Shown: positions 59,801 to 62,834, counted from the stretch's first letter. The stretch is 64,000 bases of DNA from Mauremys mutica (GCF_020497125.1 NC_059082.1:48320524-48384523), one strand, 5' to 3'. The notes: generated by a model not told the origin, from the letters alone. Numbers and translations are program-made.

Positions 59801-62182
59801 GTGGAGGAAAAGGGAGACACATTTTAGAGAACAAAGGGTACACTCTTTCCCATTAAACCTTGCTGTTCACATTACACAGCACATGTGCTTTCGTTACAAG
59901 GTTGCATTTTGCCTCTTGTATTGAGGGCCTGCCGGTTTGGTGTGAGAGATCACTCACGCTTCACCCCTTCTCCCCCCACCGCGTGGCTAACAGCAGGGAA
60001 CATTTCTGTTCAGCCACAGCCAAACAGCCGAGCAGGAACGGGCACCTCTGAATGTCCCCTTAATAAAAGCACCCTGTTTCAACCAGGTGACCATGAATGA
60101 TATCACTCTCCTGAGGATAACACAGCGAGATAAAGAACGGATGTTGTTTGAATGCCAGCAAACACCGGGACTATACGCTGCCATACTTTGTTATGTAATG
60201 ATTCCCGACTACGTGCTACTGGCCTGGTGTGGTAAAGTGTCCTACCATGGCAGATGGAATAAGGCTGCCCTCCCCAGAAACCTTTTGCAAAGGCTTTGGG
60301 AGTACATCCAGGAGAGCTTTATGGAGATGTCCCTGGAGGATTTCTGCTCCATCCCCATACATGTTAACAGACTTTTCCAGTAACAGTACTGGCCGCGAAT
60401 GTCAGGGCAAATTAATCATTAAACATGCTTGCTTTTAAACCATGTGTAATATTTACAAAGGTACACTCACCAGAGGTCCCTTCTCCGCCTTCAGGGTCCG
60501 GGAGCATGCCTTGGGTGGGTCCGGGGGTTACTGACTCCAGGTCCAGGGTGAGAAACCTTGGCTGTTGGGGAAACCGGTTTCTCCGCTTCCTTGCTGTGAG
60601 TTGTCATCAATCTCTTCATCATCTTCCTCGTCCCCAAAACCCACTTCCGTATTGCGTGATTCTCCATTGACGCAGTCAAAGCACAGGGTTGGGATAGTGG
60701 TGGCTGCGCCCCCTAGCATGGCATGCAGCTCCTCATAGAAGCGTCATGTTCGGGGCTCTGATCTGGAGCGGACATTTGCCTCTCTGTTTTTTTGGTAGGC
60801 TTGCCTTAGCTCCTTAATTTTCATGCATCACTGCTGTGCATCCCTGTTATGGCCTCTGTCCTTCATGCCCTTTGAGAGTTTTTCTAATGTTTTGGCATTT
60901 TGTTTACTGGAACGGAGTTCAGCTAGCATGGATTTGTCTCCCCATATGGCGAGCAGATCCCGTACCTCCCGTTAGCTCCATGCTAGAGCTCTTTTGAGAT
61001 CCTGGGACTCCATCATGGTCACCTCTGCTGATGAGATCTGCACTCACCTACACCTTGCCACACTGGCCAAACAGGAAATGAGATTCAGAAGTTCGCGGGC
61101 TTTTCCTGTCTGCCTGGCCAGTTCATCTGAGTTGAGAGCGCTGTCCAGAGCGGTCACAATGGAGCACTCTGGGTTAGCTCCCGGAGGCCAGTGCCATCAA
61201 ATTGCATCCACACTATCCCAGATTCAACCTGGCAAGGCCGATTTCAGCACTAATCCCCTTGTCAGAGGTGGAGTAAAGAAATCGATTTAAAGAGCCCTTT
61301 AAGTCGAAAAAAAGGGCTTTGTCATTTGGATGGGTCCAGGCTTAAATCAAGGTAATGCTGCTAAATTCGACCTAAAATCGTAGTGTAGACCAGGCATTAG
61401 TTGACTGGAGCCAGGGGGTAGACTCTTCAAGGCCAATAGTTCAAGCATTTTCTCTAAAGAACCTTCAGATGTTTGCTGAGAAGTGACTTATTGTGAGCTA
61501 TTCTTCTTCTTCCCTTCTTGTTTGTTTTGTCCTTACAGTCCTCTCTATTACTAAATCAACATACCAGTAACTGTCCCAATAGCCAAGTCAACATGCAATA
61601 TTCACAGATTGTTCCAGAGCACCTCCAATTCTGTCACACCCTCATTTACAACTTCTCAATTGTAGCAAAATCATGGAAGGGTGAATCATCTCATCTGATC
61701 GTAAAACTGGGGCTGGTCAATTTCCTTCTCTCTGCCTCCCCCTACTCTTCCACCCCTCACATATGAACAGAGCCTATGGAGTGCCTTCTGTTAGAGTTAT
61801 AATTTCATATTCTGGATGTACTTCCTGATGAGAAACCAGCATAAGGGACAAATGATGGTGGAGAAGGAGGGGCGGGATTTTGGGAAGTGCTACAGAATGA
61901 TTGAAGAACAGATTTGTTGTGAGTTGGAAATGACCTGCTGTCAATGCACACTGCTTTATTGAGACCACTGTAGGGACTAGTCACTTCATGAATTAGACTG
62001 AAAGAGCATGCTTTCTGGACAAAATGCTTTACTTTGATTAATAGCATGTAGCCGTTTATTCTAATCATGGTATTCTTGTGAATGTTCCAGGCTCTTTCCT
62101 CTGTGATTCTCCAGTGCTGGCTATGCATGAAGAAAGCATTTACACAGTTGAGCCAAATCGGGTTCAGGTCCGCACCTGGCAG
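5693..62182 (+). CDS. IFT140: IFT140, partial gene: nine internal exons
   Basis: IFT140 is a subunit of intraflagellar transport complex A, which drives retrograde transport in cilia and ciliary entry of membrane proteins. Its N-terminal half forms two WD40 beta-propellers and its C-terminal half TPR-like helices. Nine exons on the + strand join in phase: 5693-5814, 7644-7786, 16440-16618, 28471-28562, 30908-31014, 31551-31699, 52759-52962, 53487-53559 and 62091-62182. They total 1161 bases, or 387 codons, with no stop. Every intron begins GT and ends AG. The peptide includes [37 protein letters not shown] and [10 protein letters not shown], which I recognise from vertebrate IFT140. From memory the segment covers roughly human residues 124 to 510, all within the WD40 half. 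The start codon and the TPR half are outside the window. Identification is strong; exact residue numbering is approximate. Confidence 0.95.
5815..6610. other. Intron A-B left part, C/T-rich tract
   Basis: Positions about 5940-6500 are strongly pyrimidine-rich with many CTCC and TTCC runs on the + strand. That explains the long proline/serine frames seen on both strands. No gene is supported. Confidence 0.55.
6611..7425. mobile_element. GC-rich TIR element in intron A-B
   Basis: The ends CAGTGGGTCCCCGGTATA at 6611 and (reverse complement of 7408-7425) CAGGGGGTTCCCAGTATA match at 15 of 18 positions. The core (about 6700-7200) is GC-rich with repeated GGCTTGCC and CCACTC motifs, and begins with CAGTGGCGTAGACAGG, possibly a second nested element. 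No clear 8-bp duplication is seen, so class assignment is open. Confidence 0.5.
7644..7786 (+). CDS. IFT140: IFT140 exon B
   Basis: The acceptor is the CAG at 7641-7643 and the donor GTAAGA at 7787. It encodes the diagnostic segment [20 protein letters not shown] followed by FNW and [11 protein letters not shown]. This is an insertion typical of IFT140 between propeller strands. It contains 47 whole codons plus one split base at each end, which matches its neighbours. An in-frame reading extends further on both sides, but the splice sites and family alignment set these limits. Confidence 0.95.
7787..9060. other. Intron B-C left part
   Basis: Mostly AT-rich unassigned sequence. A short stretch near 8868-8880 (CATCTACACTGGCAAAAATG) resembles the edge of a MITE but has no partner. 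No gene is supported. Confidence 0.45.
9066..9235 (+). repeat. MIR/CORE-type SINE
   Basis: The segment reads as a MIR: a tRNA-like head (CAGTATGACCTAGTGGATAG at 9071, TGGGTTCAA near 9107) and the core GGTGACCTTGGGCAACTAAC near 9135. It ends with the CTCTCTGTGCCTCGGTTTC and TGTAAAATGGGG motifs. MIR-like SINEs are old and occur across amniotes. The copy is well preserved for its age. Confidence 0.8.
9521..9673 (-). repeat. tRNA-derived SINE with CR1-like tail, minus strand
   Basis: This is the reverse complement of the SINE at 2533. The CR1-like tail lies at the left (GGTTGGAAGGGACCTCAGGA at 9532). The tRNA head is at the right (AACCCTGGGTTTAGCAGG near 9624, CTGAGCTATCCCTCC near 9656). Confidence 0.85.
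9674..9970. other. Unassigned intronic sequence
   Basis: AT-rich sequence between a SINE and a MITE. I see nothing specific in it. Confidence 0.45.
9971..10110. mobile_element. Small MITE with long inverted arms
   Basis: The arm around 9993-10024 (AGTAGACATACC ... TTTAATCTAGC) pairs with 10055-10086 (GCTAGATTAAA ... GGTATGTCTAT). Weaker pairing extends outward between GGGGTGTGACTGCA near 9974 and TGCAATTACATCCC near 10093. A TGTAGACATGTCC end near 10119 suggests kinship with the Harbinger-type ends. Class is inferred. Confidence 0.5.
10768..11065. mobile_element. Harbinger-type MITE with three hairpins
   Basis: Its ends are related to the Harbinger ends in this window (TACGTCTATACTTA at 10771; TTAGTGTAGACCAGGCC ending at 11065), and TAA follows on the right. 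Inside are three inverted repeats: 10816-10839 with 10843-10866 (24 bp, perfect), a GTCGACTCCG/CGGAGTCGAC pair around 10877-10923, and 10991-11002 with 11008-11019 inside an outer pair 10976-10985/11025-11034. It is inserted in DIRS copy 1. It is very rich in CpG. Confidence 0.8.
11496..12065 (+). pseudogene. DIRS copy 1: gag fused to RT tail by deletion
   Basis: This open frame starts in serine/threonine-rich gag-like sequence with an acidic [20 protein letters not shown] patch. From about 11870 a neighbouring frame shows similarity to the region just after the RT catalytic core of copy 2 (EAKASLP versus QARASLP; LGHMAA versus LGHMAV). The section between, present in copy 2, is absent. The fusion is therefore a deletion product rather than a gene. 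Confidence 0.6.
13823..13996. mobile_element. GC-rich hAT MITE
   Basis: The ends CAGGGCCGGCTCCAG at 13823 and AGAGCCGCCCCTG ending at 13996 are inverted. The flanking 8-mers CTTATATG (13815-13822) and CTTATGTG (13997-14004) differ at one base. The core is extremely GC- and CpG-rich inside AT-rich intron. It belongs to the same end-type as 40579-40933. Confidence 0.85.
14005..16439. other. Intron B-C right part, mostly unassigned
   Basis: AT-rich intron. Around 14990-15060 a GTTGAGATCCTC ... GGTAGATAAATAAAAAATATTA stretch resembles the 3' tail of L2/L3-type repeats. The rest shows nothing that I recognise. The sequence ends in the exon C acceptor. Confidence 0.4.
16440..16618 (+). CDS. IFT140: IFT140 exon C
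   Basis: The acceptor is CAG ending at 16439 and the donor GTAGGT at 16619. It encodes [20 protein letters not shown] and continues to EGEAEEIMK, 59 codons after two split bases. The segment corresponds to WD40 strands of the first propeller in IFT140. It follows a large intron of about 8.7 kb that holds a DIRS fossil. The donor is a little weaker than its neighbours' donors, having G at +4. Confidence 0.95.
16619..18337. other. Intron C-D left part with old repeat-like sequence
   Basis: From about 16795 to 17970 the wording (GGGATTCTGTGCCTCAAAAT at 16813, AATTCTGC repeats, AATTCTGCACCTCTGCAGGG near 17918) suggests one old, interrupted repeat of unknown class. A 26-base unit (GGCAGGCTGCTACATTTCTG core) occurs twice, near 17406 and 17595. 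No gene is supported; the short frames here have no family resemblance. Confidence 0.4.
18338..18410. mobile_element. hAT end fragment
   Basis: CAGGGGTCAGTAAACTTTGG at 18338, followed by GGGCCATCAGGATAAGC, looks like the left end of an hAT-type repeat. No right end was found nearby, so it is a fragment. Confidence 0.4.
18709..19624 (+). mobile_element. Penelope-like element with GIY-YIG domain and inverted arms
   Basis: The region 19080-19505 encodes the endonuclease end of a Penelope-like retroelement (next entry). It is bracketed by a 243-base inverted repeat: 18786-19028 pairs with 19386-19628 with only about two mismatches. The 13-mer AAACCACTGAAAG occurs at 18696-18708 and 19625-19637 and is the target duplication. 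Penelope-like elements are known for complex ends that include inverted copies of their own 3' part. The copy is short: no reverse transcriptase is present. Confidence 0.88.
19080..19506 (+). pseudogene. Penelope GIY-YIG endonuclease, N-truncated
   Basis: The frame shows a [20 protein letters not shown] run: a cysteine pair, then the YIG half of the GIY-YIG motif and the conserved arginine. It continues with [23 protein letters not shown] and [18 protein letters not shown] nucleases nick target DNA for Penelope-like retrotransposition, downstream of a telomerase-like reverse transcriptase. Here the reverse transcriptase is missing and only the C-terminal domain remains, open from before 19080 to the stop after 19503. 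The first ATG in frame (19177) lies within the domain, so it is not a true start. Family assignment is strong. Confidence 0.85.
19638..21969 (+). other. Retroelement-like remnant of unknown class
   Basis: A 122-residue open frame at 19829-20197 (with [20 protein letters not shown] and ending FNCGG) looks like coding sequence. It is followed by broken glycine/serine-rich frames to 21868. The style, and the DIRS element landing directly in it, suggest an older LTR or other retroelement, possibly continued at 27244-27650. I do not recognise the protein. An hAT MITE lies at 20995-21229. Confidence 0.35.
20995..21229. mobile_element. hAT MITE with perfect 8-bp duplication
   Basis: Ends CAGGGCCGGCTTTAGG at 20995 and CCTAAGGCTGGCCTTG ending at 21229 are inverted. 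GTGGAGGG flanks both sides exactly (20987-20994 and 21230-21237). The core is GC-rich with CCGGCGGCGGTCCGGG near 21033. Confidence 0.9.
22210..23789 (+). pseudogene. DIRS copy 2 gag-like ORF, broken
   Basis: The first 68 codons (22210 on) are arginine/serine-rich ([20 protein letters not shown]). A frameshift then leads into the frame open from 22368 to 23468. That frame carries more RS-rich sequence, an acidic middle and a C-terminal part with [14 protein letters not shown]. Stops occur at 23466 and about 23508 before the frame recovers at 23583-23789 ([11 protein letters not shown]). The homologous peptide ([16 protein letters not shown]) is in copy 3 near 42310. Its role by position is the nucleic-acid-binding structural protein of the element. 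Confidence 0.6.
24000..25060 (+). pseudogene. DIRS copy 2 reverse transcriptase, one internal stop
   Basis: The RT palm is readable: [20 protein letters not shown], then DLHELNKF, and motif A as [35 protein letters not shown] follows, then the catalytic YLDDWL box and [15 protein letters not shown] stop codon at 24487-24489 (TAG) interrupts the frame just before the QFAVLPFGL segment; the two sides are in the same frame. This enzyme copies the element RNA. The catalytic aspartates are retained, but the stop and the later frameshift disable it. Confidence 0.85.
25055..25631 (+). pseudogene. DIRS copy 2 RNase H domain
   Basis: The RNase H acidic residues are visible in order: [12 protein letters not shown] (about 25076), [11 protein letters not shown] (about 25167), [16 protein letters not shown] (about 25243) and LADHFSRS (about 25400). 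The domain is in a different frame from the RT, so a frameshift lies near 25050-25075. A TAA follows WSGME at about 25149. RNase H removes the RNA template. The frame ends at 25631. Confidence 0.82.
25632..26866 (+). pseudogene. DIRS copy 2 tyrosine recombinase, two frameshifts
   Basis: The N-terminal part has [19 protein letters not shown] and [12 protein letters not shown] frameshift near 26050 leads to ISAFHPGF and the first catalytic arginine in [15 protein letters not shown] (about 26307). It continues to [19 protein letters not shown] second shift near 26625 leads to [11 protein letters not shown] (His-x-x-Arg) and the tail [16 protein letters not shown], which holds the tryptophan/histidine and the nucleophilic tyrosine. 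The R..HxxR..Y set is therefore retained across three frames. Such recombinases insert the circular DIRS intermediate without a target duplication. Confidence 0.83.
26945..27243 (+). repeat. DIRS copy 2 internal complementary region and right terminal repeat
   Basis: 26945-27001 reads as the inverse of 27187-27243; the shared core is CTTCGAGATGTGTTG with its complement near 27205-27220. The right inverted terminal repeat lies between them and beyond. In DIRS elements this complementary region restores the ends during replication. The extreme right end is GAAAGGTAAGTAACC (27229-27243). Confidence 0.8.
27244..27650 (+). other. LTR-like remnant right of DIRS copy 2
   Basis: This stretch (GGGGTCTCCACATGTGG near 27492, GCTGTCACA ending near 27650) looks like part of an older retroelement into which DIRS copy 2 inserted. 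The other side would be before 21970. No matching partner end was found. Confidence 0.35.
27651..28290. other. Intron C-D right part, unassigned
   Basis: AT-rich sequence; nothing recognised before a CR1 tail at about 28291. Confidence 0.45.
28291..28380 (+). mobile_element. CR1 3' UTR fragment
   Basis: GCATCTGGTGCTGGACACTG, GGACTTGATGG and CCAGTATGGTAATTCCTGTG match the 3' UTR (reverse complement) of the minus-strand CR1 at 33246-34083. Only the tail is left. Confidence 0.65.
28471..28562 (+). CDS. IFT140: IFT140 exon D
   Basis: The acceptor is TTAACAG ending at 28470 and the donor GTAAGA at 28563. It encodes [20 protein letters not shown] and then [11 protein letters not shown], 30 codons plus two bases. 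It is a WD40 blade in the region joining the two propellers. The exon has no in-frame ATG near its start. It was found by family recognition and by phase agreement with exons C and E. Confidence 0.93.
28563..29058. other. Intron D-E left part
   Basis: Unassigned AT-rich sequence ending at the mariner-like MITE. No gene is seen. Confidence 0.45.
29061..29230. mobile_element. Tc1/mariner-like MITE with TA duplication
   Basis: The ends CACCTCTACCCTGATATAAC at 29061 and its inverted partner ending GGGGTAGAGGTG at 29230 match over 22 bases with one difference. TA lies on both sides (29059-29060 and 29231-29232), as Tc1/mariner elements require. There is no coding capacity. Confidence 0.85.
29233..29800. 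other. Unassigned sequence in intron D-E
   Basis: It contains a 149-residue frame (29228-29677) that starts inside the MITE edge. It is rich in cysteine, phenylalanine and leucine and has no family resemblance, so I do not call it a gene. Confidence 0.4.
29809..30748. mobile_element. hAT element with GC-rich core
   Basis: TAGTGGTCTCCAACC at 29809 and GGTTGGTGACCACTG ending at 30748 are inverted ends. The flanking 8-mers CCATAGAC (29801-29808) and CCATGGAC (30749-30756) differ at one base. The core has G-rich repeats of the GGGTTGGGGTG kind (30030-30260) and a CpG/GC-rich part (30280-30640). No transposase is present. Confidence 0.85.
30908..31014 (+). CDS. IFT140: IFT140 exon E
   Basis: The acceptor is TTAG ending at 30907 and the donor GTAAGA at 31015. 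It encodes [20 protein letters not shown] and continues to [11 protein letters not shown]. The FWD motif is the classic WD blade end. One split base precedes 35 codons and one split base follows, consistent with exons D and F. Confidence 0.94.
31015..31550. other. Intron E-F
   Basis: A short intron of 536 bases with nothing recognised apart from the splice sites. Confidence 0.6.
31551..31699 (+). CDS. IFT140: IFT140 exon F
   Basis: The acceptor is GGCAG ending at 31550 and the donor GTAAAT at 31700. It encodes [18 protein letters not shown], then a short variable loop, then [20 protein letters not shown]. The GxIAMW pattern is a WD40 strand. It holds 49 codons after two split bases. The next intron is about 21 kb and is the most transposon-laden part of the window. 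Confidence 0.95.
31885..32335 (-). repeat. MIR-like repeat, minus strand, interrupted
   Basis: CTCTTACAGCACTTTACAAA at 31897 and GTGCCCAAAGTCACACAGTA near 32250, followed by GCTGACTCCCAGCG, are the two ends of an inverted MIR-type SINE. The middle is diverged or replaced. Confidence 0.5.
32336..33245. other. Unassigned intron F-G sequence
   Basis: AT-rich sequence with poly-T and poly-A runs; no repeat family was recognised. Confidence 0.45.
33246..34083 (-). mobile_element. CR1 LINE, minus strand, 5' truncated
   Basis: On the minus strand 33536-33868 encodes [20 protein letters not shown] and [15 protein letters not shown], then [20 protein letters not shown]. This is the end of the CR1 reverse transcriptase ORF. 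The 3' UTR lies at 33246-33530 and carries the CAGACCAAAGG and CCCAGTAT motifs. It belongs to a CR1 subfamily different from those at 901 and 47164. The copy has stops and frameshifts. Confidence 0.85.
34084..34510. other. Unassigned sequence before DIRS copy 3
   Basis: AT-rich; I see nothing specific. Confidence 0.45.
35024..35613 (+). mobile_element. Solo LTR with TTAC duplication
   Basis: The stretch begins TGTGATGGG and ends GAGGACCA, the TG...CA form of LTRs. TTAC flanks both sides (35020-35023 and 35614-35617). An AATAAAAGG TATA-like box lies near 35135. It has no internal retroviral genes and so is the product of LTR-LTR recombination. A run of more than ten G lies at 35406-35418. Confidence 0.75.
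37411..38201. mobile_element. hAT element containing a minisatellite-like core
   Basis: CAGGGGTCGGCAAAC at 37411 and GGTTGCCGACCCCTG ending at 38201 are inverted ends, related to those at 3187. The flanking 8-mers GTCTATAC and CTTTATAC agree at six positions. From about 37545 to 38110 the core repeats variants of a CAGCCCGCTGCCAGCCTGGG unit. It is nested in 36593-39536. Confidence 0.8.
38778..39027. mobile_element. MITE with a second copy of its own family inside it
   Basis: The outer element starts TAGGGTGCCCAGATC at 38778 and ends near ACATCTGGCTA at 39027. Within it, 38877-38989 is a complete relative in opposite orientation (TAGAGTGACCAGACAGC to CATCTGGTCACCCTA). The 8-mers around the inner copy, CCCCCACC and CCCCAACC, differ at one base. 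Both carry the TTATATAGGC/GCCTATATAA motif. Confidence 0.75.
39545..40025 (+). pseudogene. DIRS copy 3 gag-like segment between insertions
   Basis: After removal of the hAT element the sequence continues from 36592 with an acidic, glutamate-rich stretch ([12 protein letters not shown]). It then encodes [23 protein letters not shown] sequence matching copy 2 near 23225-23280 ([19 protein letters not shown]). It ends at the LTR inserted at 40026. Confidence 0.6.
40117..40557 (-). mobile_element. Endogenous-retrovirus-type solo LTR, minus strand
   Basis: Read on the minus strand it begins TGTGGAGGCC and ends TTCTTCGACA, with an AATAAA signal about 55 bases before its end. CTTG flanks both sides (40113-40116 and 40558-40561). 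A 4-base duplication and TG...CA ends fit a retroviral or related LTR. No viral gene is present. Confidence 0.75.
40579..40933. mobile_element. GC-rich hAT MITE with perfect duplication
   Basis: CAGGGCCAGCTCCAGGC at 40579 and AGAGCCGGCCCTG ending at 40933 are inverted. ATAACAGG flanks both sides exactly (40571-40578 and 40934-40941). An internal palindrome near 40763-40815 (AGCAGCTTCTATGTTTAGCT and its complement) and GGCGGC runs are present. It is a longer relative of 13823-13996. Confidence 0.92.
41931..44204 (+). pseudogene. DIRS copy 3 gag end, reverse transcriptase and RNase H, decayed
   Basis: Gag-like [17 protein letters not shown] is at about 42310. RT-like pieces follow: a motif A-like stretch reading [19 protein letters not shown] (about 42960), then LRFTLG, and a region with a stop where copy 2 has LPFGL. 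The RNase H part shows [17 protein letters not shown] and [16 protein letters not shown] (about 43740-43870), parallel to copy 2. Several stops and frame changes are present. The LTR at 44205 interrupts the end of the RNase H-recombinase linker. Confidence 0.7.
44205..44884 (-). mobile_element. Solo LTR, minus strand, with TATA box
   Basis: Its ends on the + strand are TGTGACAAAG and TCTATCACA. GTAT flanks both sides (44201-44204 and 44885-44888). On the minus strand a TATAAAAGGG box lies near 44681-44690, so transcription would run leftward. No retroviral genes are present. Confidence 0.72.
44889..46200 (+). pseudogene. DIRS copy 3 tyrosine recombinase remnant
   Basis: Pieces align with copy 2: [20 protein letters not shown], then [20 protein letters not shown] (about 45560). 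Near 46100-46160 is [18 protein letters not shown], which carries the histidine and tyrosine of the active site. The HxxR segment is not readable. A MITE at 45750-46051 lies between these parts. Confidence 0.65.
45750..46051. mobile_element. hAT-like MITE
   Basis: CATAGGTGCCGACTCC at 45750 and AAGTCGGTGTCTATG ending at 46051 are inverted. A GAACACCCATGGGGAA block near 45783 recurs as GAGCACCCATGGGGAA near 46014 in direct order. Flanking 8-mers match only partly (TGCACACA, CCCACACG). Confidence 0.7.
46333..46519 (-). repeat. tRNA-derived SINE, minus strand, inside the DIRS copy 3 right end
   Basis: It starts with the CR1-like tail CATAGAATCATAGAAT at 46333 and has TTGGAAGGGACCTCAGGAGG near 46356. 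It ends in the tRNA-like head (ACCACTGAGCTATTCCCCC near 46497). It separates two halves of the DIRS right-hand region. Confidence 0.85.
46812..47015. other. Unassigned sequence between DIRS copy 3 and the next hAT
   Basis: Short AT-rich sequence, nothing recognised. Confidence 0.5.
47164..48196 (+). mobile_element. CR1 LINE, 5' truncated, one internal stop
   Basis: One frame reads from 47176 through a single TAA at 47473-47475 to the stop at 48106. It carries the RT segments [20 protein letters not shown] and the catalytic KFADDTK. After the stop it continues [39 protein letters not shown] and [20 protein letters not shown], to [13 protein letters not shown]. The 3' UTR ends in two ATTCTATGA repeats (48177-48194). 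A single lesion and regular 3' tail point to a fairly young copy. CR1 copies by target-primed reverse transcription. Confidence 0.93.
48416..48759. mobile_element. GC-rich MITE with perfect 8-bp duplication
   Basis: CAGGAGCGGCACCAGG at 48416 and AAGCGCCGGCCCTG ending at 48759 are the ends. CCCGGACA flanks both sides exactly (48408-48415 and 48760-48767). The left half (CCTAGGCAGAATTCGGGAGG at 48443) and right half (CGAATCCTGGCGCCCTAGGC near 48703) are partly inverted. Confidence 0.88.
48829..49888. other. Unassigned intronic sequence with one perfect hairpin
   Basis: AT-rich sequence. The only structured item is the inverted repeat at 48939-48985 (separate entry). Open frames in it have no family resemblance. 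Confidence 0.45.
48939..48985. repeat. Perfect 20-bp inverted repeat, 7-base loop
   Basis: The arm 48939-48958 (ending GGTTATA) pairs exactly with 48966-48985 (beginning TATAACC). The loop is ATTGTAC. No flanking transposon ends were recognised. Confidence 0.85.
49889..50659 (+). mobile_element. CR1 LINE with long 3' UTR
   Basis: The frame to 50236 reads [20 protein letters not shown] and [20 protein letters not shown], then [10 protein letters not shown]. This is a CR1 C-terminus. The 3' UTR is about 420 bases and includes TTGGGGTCGGGAAGGAATTT near 50387. It ends TTCTATGATTCTATGA at 50659. It is a third CR1 subfamily in the window. Confidence 0.88.
50660..51780. other. Intron F-G right part, unassigned
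   Basis: AT-rich. A GTTTTTGTTTTT simple run is at about 51275-51298. No gene is supported. Confidence 0.45.
51781..52030. repeat. Two inverted tRNA-like SINE heads
   Basis: 51792-51845 reads as a tRNA-like head with an A-box-like TAGCCTGGTGGTTGGG and a B-box-like AAGTTCATGTTCC. On the other strand 51976-52028 reads similarly (TAGCACAGTGGTCAGGGAAC). The two face each other. The parent SINE family is not certain. Confidence 0.5.
52031..52758. other. Intron F-G end
   Basis: Unassigned, ending in the CTCTCTGTTGTGTGTAG acceptor of exon G. Confidence 0.5.
52759..52962 (+). CDS. IFT140: IFT140 exon G
   Basis: The acceptor is TGTAG ending at 52758 and the donor GTAACT at 52963. It encodes [20 protein letters not shown] and continues through [19 protein letters not shown] to [10 protein letters not shown]. 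It has exactly 68 codons in phase 0 on both sides. It is part of the second WD40 propeller. The first codon, TGG, completes the conserved QW/KW blade end with exon F. Confidence 0.95.
52963..53486. other. Intron G-H
   Basis: 524 bases; no repeat or gene was recognised. Confidence 0.6.
53487..53559 (+). CDS. IFT140: IFT140 exon H
   Basis: The acceptor is TTTCAG ending at 53486 and the donor GTAGGA at 53560. This small exon encodes [18 protein letters not shown] followed by ATLRNA. It has 24 codons plus one split base, completed by exon I. The short intron G-H (524 bases) contains no repeat that I recognise. Confidence 0.93.
53672..53875 (-). repeat. MIR-like SINE, minus strand
   Basis: TTTACAAGCACTAATTAGCC near 53689, CTCACAACACTCCTGTGAAA near 53709, CAATTTTACAGA near 53740 and a tRNA-head complement near 53815-53870 (TCAAATCCTGGCTCCCAG) fit an inverted MIR. 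It is old and diverged. Confidence 0.6.
53876..55097. other. Intron H-I left part, unassigned
   Basis: AT-rich sequence with no recognised element up to the first Harbinger end. Confidence 0.45.
55101..56141 (+). mobile_element. PIF/Harbinger transposon, 5' part only
   Basis: It starts GGGTATGTCTACACTACG just after TAA (55098-55100) and runs parallel to 56860-57771 of the complete copy. Shared blocks include GCGTTGCACTGTGGGTAGCT and the CAGACAACCGTT stop point. It is cut at about 56141, before the transposase. 56142-56285 may be the end of another repeat (CCAGTGGTCCACAGACCACC). Confidence 0.8.
56142..56856. other. Sequence between the two Harbinger copies
   Basis: AT-rich; apart from the possible repeat end near 56228-56276, nothing was recognised. 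Confidence 0.45.
57811..59104 (+). pseudogene. Harbinger transposase (DDE_Tnp_4, HARBI1-like), one stop and one frameshift
   Basis: The frame opens [20 protein letters not shown] with a acidic middle ([13 protein letters not shown]). A TGA at 58123-58125 interrupts it, and the same frame resumes [19 protein letters not shown]. Near 58310 a one-base shift leads into the frame that ends at 59104. That frame carries the DDE core: [18 protein letters not shown] (first Asp), [37 protein letters not shown] (second Asp) and [20 protein letters not shown] (Glu). HARBI1-like enzymes cut and paste DNA at TTA/TAA sites. The catalytic residues survive, but the two lesions make it inactive as read. Confidence 0.9.
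59464..61020 (-). pseudogene. Harbinger Myb/SANT-like accessory gene, decayed
   Basis: Read leftward from about 61015, the start ([12 protein letters not shown]) is followed by a stop, then [11 protein letters not shown] and KSMLAEL. A middle section at 60491-60720 has [20 protein letters not shown]. The C-terminal section at 59464-59650 has [20 protein letters not shown], a heptad-like leucine/methionine pattern. The N-terminal Myb/SANT helices bind DNA; the C-terminal coil probably mediates pairing. The same gene is in the fragment at 1414-2019. Stops and frame changes make it a pseudogene; whether some gaps are introns is not clear. Confidence 0.65.
61400..62090. other. Intron H-I end
   Basis: Unassigned sequence ending in the GAATGTTCCAG acceptor of exon I. 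Confidence 0.5.
62091..62182 (+). CDS. IFT140: IFT140 exon I (last in window)
   Basis: The acceptor is TTCCAG ending at 62090 and the donor GTGAGT at 62183. It encodes [20 protein letters not shown] and ends [10 protein letters not shown], 30 codons after two split bases. The segment is strongly conserved in IFT140. The following exons lie beyond the right edge. Confidence 0.95.
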
Positions 62183-62834
62183 GTGAGTACTGCTGGTCCA
62201 GGGCTGGTGGAGCAATGGGACAGTTAATAATACATTACTGAAGTGCTGGGTTCAAAGTGCCTAGGAAGCTTATTTAGTGGGTTTACCCTGCTGCATGTAG
62301 TTAACCCACACTGTTTTTTCTTGCTTAGTTTCTCCTCAGATCAGTGTCTGAGGCAAACCAAACCCAGATAGGGGTGCATATGTTCTTGTGGTATAGCGTG
62401 CTGGCCCCACTGATTATTCAAGAACCCCTTTCTTACTCACCAGACAAGGACAGTGACATATAGGGTTGAAACTACCCAGTCATCTCTCATCCCTCACAGA
62501 GGTCAGGTGCTGTGTTTATGGCTGAAAAAATACAGATTGGGGTTCAGTAAATGTAGCACCTCTGCCCTTGGCATAGGAAGGAAAATGTGCTATTAAAAGT
62601 TTTGGCTGAAGGACCTGTGTCATTTTCTATATTATAAAACACCTAGCATATTTGGGCACTACTACAATCTAAATAATAAGAAACAACAACAGTAGACAAA
62701 GGGACTTTGTAAGGGCCAGAGTTTTTAAAATGTATCAAAGTATGTGGGCACAAGCAGGTAAATGCATGTGTAAAATATAGTTGCATGCCTAGAATGGATA
62801 AATATACATGCAAATGGTGTGTGCTTCTACAGTC
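62183..62834. other. Intron after exon I, unassigned
   Basis: AT-rich sequence with nothing recognised up to the 3' end of the minus-strand LINE. Confidence 0.5.

Larger units (their letters stand above)
56860..61396 (+). mobile_element. Complete PIF/Harbinger transposon, two genes, both broken
   Basis: The element is bounded by GGGTATGTCTACGCTATG at 56860 and CGTAGTGTAGACCAGGCA ending at 61396. TTA lies on both sides (56857-56859 and 61397-61399). It is 4537 bases long. It carries a transposase on + (57811-59104) and a Myb/SANT-like gene on - (59464 to about 61020), the standard two-gene layout of this superfamily in convergent order. Confidence 0.9.
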
